Shown: positions 57,838-64,000 of the stretch, piece after piece
How positions within the stretch are numbered: position 1 is the first letter of the stretch
How the letters are laid out: each line of letters starts with the position of its first letter
Source: Phyllostachys edulis
Lineage: Eukaryota > Streptophyta > Magnoliopsida > Poales > Poaceae
Direction: 5' to 3'
Length of the DNA: 64,000 nucleotides
NCBI GenBank assembly: GCA_036346405.1
Contig: CM070550.1
Location: 10,264,115 to 10,328,114 of the forward strand
Notes under the pieces: generated by a model
Database searches by the model: none
What the model saw: the letters and a program-made list of their open reading frames with translations, nothing else
What the model was told of the DNA's origin: nothing
Translations under genes and position numbers: made by a program

Positions 57838-58130
57838 TAGAAGGACATTTAGTCGGTTGGTGTTACCAACCGGGACTAATGCCAACCTTTAGTCCAGGTT
57901 GGTACTACAATCCGACTAAAGATTTAGTCCCGATTGTAGTACCAACCGGGACTAAAGGTTGACATTTAGTCGGTTGGTAACACCAACCGACTAAAAGCTC
58001 GCCACCGAGCTCGCCACCGAGCCGTTGGGCGGGGACTTTTAGTCGGTTGGTGTTACCAACCGACTAAAGATCTTTGGTCCCGGACGCAATTTTCTCCGAG
58101 ACTATTGCCCATTTGGCAGTTCGACCAAAG
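57838..58130. repeat. Right subterminal repeats of the CACTA element
   Basis: Multiple TTTAGTCGGTTGGT / ACCAACCGGGACTAA units in both orientations. Confidence 0.85.
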
Positions 58131-58151
58131 GTCTGTTCTGTAGTAGTGAGA

Positions 58152-61100
58152 GTTGTGGGATGCACTCGAGCACAAATATACCGAAGCTGAGGCTAGTCGG
58201 TGGCTCTATATGTGCGAGCAATTCTTCAACTATAGCATGGACGATGCTAAGTCAATAGTTGCACAGGCTCATGAGCTACAATTATTGGTCGGAGAGATTG
58301 CACATCTGGGTTGTGTTTTGCCTCCTAAGTTTATAGCTGCGGGCATTGTTGCCAAACTTCCTGCTTCATGGCAGGGTTTTGCCACTGACTTATAGCACAA
58401 GAGGGAAGAGATATCTATTGAGGATCTCATTGCTGCCCTTGATGTGGAAGAAAAGGCAAGAGCAAAAGATGCACCAAGCACTTCCAGTCAGAACAATCAG
58501 ATCAATGCAAATGTCATAGAGAAGAGATATGGCAAGAATAACAAAGGCTTTAAACCAAAAAAGACAACTAGCTTTAAGAAGAAAACTTAGAAGAATGATA
58601 TGAGGAACATCACCTGCTTTGTGTGTGGGAAAAACGGTCATATGTCGAAAGACTGTCATTTCCGCAAGAACAAGGATGGTATACAGTCAAAGAAAAAGGC
58701 TATCAACGTGATCATAGGCGAGGCCTCAACAGGAGAGTATGGTAATTCACCTGTTGTATTTTCAGCATATCAATTCACTGATTGGTGGGTTGATACTGGA
58801 GCTAATGTTCACGTATGTTATGATATTTCCTTGTTTTCTTCTTATTAGGCAGCCGGGGCTTCCTTCGTCCTAACGGGGAACGTGTCGCATGCTTCTGTTC
58901 TTGGTGTTGGCACGGTGGATCTAAGGCTTACTTCAGGAAAGATTATCCACTTGAAGAACGTGCAGCATATGCCAACCATAAACAAGAACCTTATTAGTGG
59001 TTCCCTCCTATGCAGGGATGTGTATAAGCTAGTATTTGAGTCAAATAAAATTGTATTGTCTATGTTTGGTAACTTTGTTTGTAAAGGCTATGAGAGCGGA
59101 GGCTTGTTCCGTATGAGTACTTTAGAGTATAATATGAATGTTGCAACTAGTTTGAATAAATGTGAGGCCAATATATGGCATTCTCGTTTTTGTCATATTG
59201 GCTTTGATAGTATTGCTAGAATGTCCAGATTAGATTTAATTCCAAAATATGAAATTATCAAAGGATCAAAGTGTCAAACTTGTGTGCAAGCAAAACAACC
59301 TCGAAAACCCTTTAAGGGGTTACAGGAGGAAAAAAACTTGGCACCTTTAGATCTTGTCCATTCTGACTTGTGCGAAATGAATGGATTATTAACCAAAGGA
59401 GGCAAAATATATTTTCTAACTCTTATTGATGATGCATCACGATATTGTTATGTGTATCTACTGAAAACAAAAGATGAAGCTTTAAATTAATTTAAAATTT
59501 ATAAGGCCGAGGTTGAGAACCAATTAGAAAAGAAAATTAAAAGACTAAGGTCTGATCGTGGAGGAGAGTATATCTCTAATGAATTCTCCCAATTCTGTGC
59601 TAAACATAGAATAGTCCATGAAGTTACACCACCATACTCACCTCAATCAAACGGGGTGGCTGAGAGAAAAAACCAGACACTAACAGACTTGGTGAATGCC
59701 ATGTTGGAGAGTGCTAGTATGCCTAAGTTATGGTGGGGGAAAGCTATTTTGACAGCAACTTTCATTCTAAACAGAGTAATCACTAAAATGTGTGAGATTA
59801 CTCCGTACGAGGGATGGAAGGGGAGAAAACCCAATGTTAATTTTCTGCGAACTTGGGGGTGTTTGGCAAAAGTCAATATACCATTACAGAAAAAGAAAAA
59901 GCTTGGACCTAAAATAGTCGATTGTGTCTTACTAGGATATGCTCATAACAACACGCCCTATAGATTTTTAGTAGTAAAATCAGAAACTCCCGAGGTCATT
60001 GTTAACACAATAATGGTGTCCAGAGATGCTTTATTTTTTGAGAATATTTATCCTATGAGAACTGTAGGCAGTACTTCTCGAACTGAGGATAATCAAACTA
60101 TGAATAATAGTAATTTTGAACCTACCACCATCTCTGAACCAACGAGTGTTATACCACCAATTTGTGATTTTCCTGAGGAAGATAACAATTTAGTCGAAGA
60201 GGCTCCTCGCAGGAGCAAGCGACAAAGGGTTGAGAAAACCTTTGGTGAGGACTTTATTGTATATCTCATGGATGATGTGCCAAACACTCTTTCAGAGGCT
60301 TATGCATTACCTGATGCTGAGTATTGGAAAGAGGCAGTCCATAGCGAGATGGATTCCATCATGGCTAACGGGACTTGGGAGATCACTGAACGTCCTATCG
60401 GGTGTAAACCTATAGGATGCAAGTGGATCTTTAAAAAGAAAATGAGGTCTGACGGTACTATTGATAAGTACAAGGCAAGACTTGTGGCCAAGGGTTATAC
60501 CCAGAAAGAAGGTGAGGATTATTTTGATACTTACTCTCCTGTTGCCAGATTGAACACCATTCATGTGCTTATTGCATTAGCTTCTTCCCATAGTCTACAC
60601 ATTCATCAAATGGATGAGAAGACAACTTTCCTTAATGGAGAGTTAGAGGAAGAAATCTATATGGAGCAACCGGATGGTTTTGTGATTTCTGGATAGGAAA
60701 GTAAGGTATGCAAATTAATCAAATCCTTGTACGGTCTAAAGCAAGCACCTAAACAAGGGCACAAGAAATTTGATAAAACTTTAACATCTGCTGTTTTTTC
60801 TGTAAATGAGGCAGATAAGTGTGTATATTATCGTTATGATGGGGGTCAAGGAGTGATTTTGTGTTTGTATGTCGATGAGATACTTATATTTGGGACAAAC
60901 ACTGCTGTTATTGACAAGGTCAAATCTTTCTTATCTAGATGCTTTGATATAAAAGACCTAGGAGAAGCAGATGTTATTCTGAATATTAAAATGATCAGAA
61001 ATGAGGATGTGATCACTTTGAACCAATCCCATTATGCTGAGAAAATCTTGAGCCGGTTCGGTTTTGAGAACTGCAAGATTTCCCCAACTCCTTATGATGC

Positions 61101-61817
61101 TAGTGTTAAGCTTCGAAAGAATAAGGGATTAGGTAAAGATCAATTGAGATATTCACAAATTATTGGGTCCCTTATGTATCTATCTGGTGCCACAAGGCCT
61201 AACATATCATTTGCTGTAAGCAAATTAAGTTAGTTTACTTCTAACTCAGGAGATGATCACTGGAGGCACTTGAGAGAGTGTTGTGCTACTTGATAGACAT
61301 AACCTCATATGGAATTCACTATACTGGGTATCCATCTGTATTAGAAGGATATAATCATTCAAACTGGATCTCTAATGCAGATGAGATCAAAGCTACAAGT
61401 GGGTATGTGTTTACGCTTGCAGGTGCTGCAGTTTCATGGAGGTCGTGTAAACAGACCACATTGATAAGATCAACCATGGAAGCAGAACTTGTAGCACTAG
61501 ACACAGCTACTATTGAGGCTGAATGGCTTAGAGAGCTTCTGTTGGACTTACCACTGGTTGAGAAACCAATATCGACAATCCTAATGTACTGTGATAATCA
61601 AATAGTGTTGATTAAGGTTACAAGTAGTAAGGATAACATGAAGTCCTCTAGGCTTAAATCTGTCAGAAAACTGAGGAACTCCGGAGTGATTACTGTGAAT
61701 TATATACGAACTGAGAAAAATCTGGCAGACCCTTTCACAAAGGGGCTAGCACGGAAGGCGATTTCTGTTGCGTTTATGGACATGGGAATGAGGCCTATTG
61801 GAGTTACAACTCAATAG
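58152..61817 (+). pseudogene. Copia D gag-pol, remainder (gag end, PR, INT, RT, RNase H)
   Basis: It continues gag after the CACTA insertion, with knuckle CFVCGKNGHMSKDC at about 58618-58659. The protease motif WWVDTGANVHVC follows at about 58786. Integrase is at about 59180-59750, with the HxxxxH...CQTC zinc motif, LVHSDLCE and SDRGGEY. Reverse transcriptase is at about 60310-61230 (TWEITERPIGCKPIGCKWIF, LYGLKQAPK, YVDEILIFGT, where YVDD is usual). RNase H is at about 61278-61817 (STMEAELVALDTATIEAEWL, YCDNQ). In-frame stops lie near 58393, 58588, 58846, 59488, 60694 and 61231. A one-base deletion near 61264 shifts the frame before ERVLCYL. Domain order PR-INT-RT-RH defines Ty1/copia. Non-functional. 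Confidence 0.95.
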
Positions 61818-62364
61818 TAACCCATACTTTTTTTTTATCGGAGATTCCATGACTTAGGCAATGGGGAAAACAAGTTGATGTTTGAACAAGAGAGTACATT
61901 TTTAATAAAATATGTGCCCGTGTCTTGATAAACAAAGTACTCTCAACTGTATGGAAGAGGATGGCTTAAAGCCTTAATGTATTCTAGTATCCAATGAGGG
62001 AAAAAGGTATTAGCCTACAGGATACCTAGAATGAATACACATACTTGAGCTTAACTACAGTCGCAGTTCACGAGAATAGGGGCATTCTCTAGAAAGCTCA
62101 TTAGAAGATAAGGAAGCATGACCAATAAAGCTCCGGTTAGGCTTGATTCTTTGACAACCTAGTATCAGTTGAGATTTCAAGTGAAATCTAATCACGAAAG
62201 ACTGTGAATTCAAGGCATAGTCCATTCATCAGTTGTGAGAAGATGAATCTTGTTATTCTAGGTGTAAGTTCAACCCGTACGGGACTTACACTAACAGACT
62301 GGTATATTAACAACTTTTCATCACAAAATTCTTTATCTTACTCTTTGCTGCTTGCCTTGGAATT
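61818..62364 (+). other. Copia D sequence between pol and the 3' LTR
   Basis: No coding frame. Normal untranslated 3' region of the retrotransposon. Confidence 0.7.
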
Positions 62365-62374
62365 GGTGGGGGAT
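62365..62374 (+). other. Polypurine tract of copia D
   Basis: GGTGGGGGAT directly before the TG of the 3' LTR, the usual second-strand primer. Confidence 0.8.
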
Positions 62375-63075
62375 TGTTAGAATTGGGCCCTTATTTGTAA
62401 AGGCCTATTCATTCCTAAATTCCAAAGCATGCATGGTTAAGTCCCATACTACCTAGCCAAGTGGTGGGAGAGCAATTTATAAGGTGGAGTCCTTGCCACC
62501 CCTTGATGCATGTGATACATGTTATGGGGTGACATGAGGAGGACTATAGCTAAAATCACACATACGCACGTACGCACGCGCACGTTTATTCACGTGGCAA
62601 TCGCATGACTTGTGACTCTCGACGCACGACCGTGAATATGTCGTGAACCAAGTCCACCTTTCTTTTGTTGACCATGCATTTCTCTCTCTCGAAACAAGTG
62701 TCCCATATGACTAGTGAGAGTTTTCCTTAGACCTCTACTTGGACCTCTTCGGGAGATCCTCTTGGACCTCCCTTGGAGATTTCTCTTAGACCTCCTTTGG
62801 AGTGTGGAGATCCTCTTGGACCTCCAAGAGATCATCTTTTGGACCTCCCTTGGATCACTCCAAGAGAGTGTGGTCGAAACACTGTGGTCTCCTTGGACCT
62901 CTTCGGGAGAACTTTTCAATCTCCCTTGGATCACTCCAAGAGAGTGTGGTCGGAACAATGTGGTCCCATTGGACCTCTTCGGGAGATCCTCTTGGACCTC
63001 CCTTGGAGAACATGGTCAAAGCTGTAGACCAGTGGTCAAAGCTGAAGACCAACGTGTAATCAGGATATGATAAAT
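62375..63075 (+). mobile_element. 3' LTR of copia D, interrupted
   Basis: It matches 44548-45280 with scattered substitutions and indels, and carries the same 76-bp repeat pair (62852, 62928). At GATATGATAAAT it stops matching because a long LTR begins at 63076. The rest should reappear beyond that insertion, outside the window. Confidence 0.9.
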
Positions 63076-64000
63076 TGTCGGACCCGAGAGTAACCCCCCA
63101 AATCCTCTGTGTATTTCTGAACTAGTCCCATGATCAGTCGCTAGTTTACACAGTAAACAGATACTTTATTAATAATGAACAGAGTTTATTAGGCTTATAA
63201 GCCAACAATAAAGAACACAGCGAAAGACGAAGAAGTAGTGGAGTCCAGCTGATCTGCCACAGGCAATCGACTAGGGTAGCGGCCTAGTCGTCAAGATCCA
63301 CACCGGTAGCGAAGTACTTCTCGTCTGAAATTTATTTGCATAAAGCAAGGATGAGTACAACTACCGTACTCGTAAGTTACACCCAATAACAGAGTTAATG
63401 CATGCATGGATATTATCAAGGAAGGCTTATAGGGTTATTTGTGCGAAAGCAATATTTGACATTTTAAATACAATACTAAGTTCAAAAGCAGTTATACTAT
63501 ATCAAAAATCAAATTTCATTTTTATTCATCATTTCTCAAGTGTAGGATAAATCTCCGTACACAAGTGGTGAAGGACTACCCCCCTTGCACCAGGCTTTCC
63601 CACATGGAATAAACATCCAGGAAATCATTTTTGTCAAACCATTTTTAAAATAAAATCATAGTCTAATCCGCGAAAGGCTTTGCTCAGCATGTCCATGACC
63701 ATGGACACGGCTATTCGAATAGATTAACACTCTGCAGAGGTTGTACAGCTTTACCCACATGACATGAATTCTCTAGTTTGTCCGGCATCCGTCGATACCA
63801 CCGCTAACTACCTTAGGTAAGCAGTCTAGAGCACGTGTCAAGGCCTTTACAATGCATCATTCCAACGTAGTTATGCCTCACTAAGGTTTCGCTACCGTAG
63901 GCTTCGCACCAAATGATAACCCCCTCTTGCGCCATGTGAGTATTAACAATAAGTCTTCACGACACCCATACAACTGGATGGCGCAACCACATTGAGACGT
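63076..64000 (-). mobile_element. Long LTR (same family as 10787-15375), entering from the right, truncated by window
   Basis: It starts TGTCGGACCCGAGAG and is clearly homologous to 10787-11700, including AATCCTCTGTG.ATTTCTGAAC, the AGCGGCCTAGTCGTC block and the CCATGACC.TGGACACGGC block. The 5 bp before it (63071-63075, TAAAT) is the expected target duplication. Its other end lies outside the window. Confidence 0.8.

Larger units (their letters stand above)
46132..58148 (-). mobile_element. CACTA (En/Spm) element, complete ends, inserted in copia D gag
   Basis: It starts CACTACTACAGAACAGACC and ends with the inverse GGTCTGTTCTGTAGTAGTG. The inverted repeat matches over about 26 bp. Flanks are AGA on both sides (46129-46131 and 58149-58151), the 3-bp duplication expected for CACTA. 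Subterminal TTTAGTCCCGG/CCGGGACTAAA arrays lie inside both ends. Genes run on the minus strand: TNP2 (57077-53900), Ptta/En-Spm transposase (about 50800-48824) and a ULP1-like protease (47640-46665). The length of 12.0 kb is usual for autonomous CACTAs, but all genes carry lesions. Confidence 0.95.

Noticed and set aside
1..64000. CRISPR array, tRNA, rRNA or bacterial operon
   Set aside because: No spaced short repeats, cloverleaf or rRNA motif seen. TE content and introns show plant nuclear DNA.
1..64000. A new multi-gene functional system
   Set aside because: Every recognisable gene is a transposon gene or a captured host fragment. The adjacent genes do not form a pathway.

Overview
This is plant nuclear DNA, most likely from a grass (Poaceae). 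The basis is the mix of transposable elements: long LTRs with TGTAACACCC-type ends, copia elements with a TGGTATCAGAGC primer site, CACTA elements with 'TTTAGTCCCGG' subterminal repeats, a MuDR-type MULE and a hAT. There are also GT-AG introns and GC-rich 5' leaders. I see no bacterial-style gene, tRNA, rRNA or CRISPR array. The species cannot be named from what is visible. Almost every protein-coding trace is a transposon gene, mostly broken, or a captured piece of a host gene.

Layout. 1-2230: possible start (ATG at 2028, 5' splice site at 2007) and possible last exon (stop at 145-147) of a minus-strand host gene, with a TA-flanked DNA element (780-1581) between them. 3133-7440: a complete but decayed Mutator-like element with ~100-bp terminal inverted repeats and an 11-bp target duplication. 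8209-10260: exons of an ABCA-type ABC transporter fused directly behind exons of serine hydroxymethyltransferase, introns retained. A GIP1/DUF1296 exon fragment lies at 16871-16985 on the same strand. These pieces look like one multi-gene capture, split by a long solo-type LTR (10787-15375, TSD AAATC). 17950-20260: a decayed hAT, bordered by another long solo-type LTR (20809-25681, TSD CTCTC). 26571-31740: an inverted-repeat element holding a copia 5' LTR plus an intact 755-codon gag but no pol, and a fragment of a membrane-protein gene. 32125-35959: a second, broken copia (LTR + gag) abutting an unrelated LTR. 37024-40010: remains of a CACTA (TNP2 pseudogene plus subterminal repeats).

41131-64000 is a four-level nest. 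Copia E (LTR + gag, plus strand) is interrupted at 44548 by copia D (gag-PR-INT-RT-RNaseH with several stops). Copia D's gag is split at one codon by a 12-kb CACTA element (46132-58148, TSD AGA). Copia D's 3' LTR is interrupted at 63076 by a third long LTR that runs off the window. The CACTA carries minus-strand TNP2, a Ptta/En-Spm second transposase gene and a ULP1-like protease, plus a captured C-terminus of a wall-associated kinase.

No new multi-gene functional system is convincing here. The most notable points are the ABCA/SHMT/GIP1 capture, the kinase fragment inside the CACTA between 1150-bp-spaced direct repeats, the uninterrupted gag ORF joined directly to a transposon repeat, and the precisely readable nesting order.
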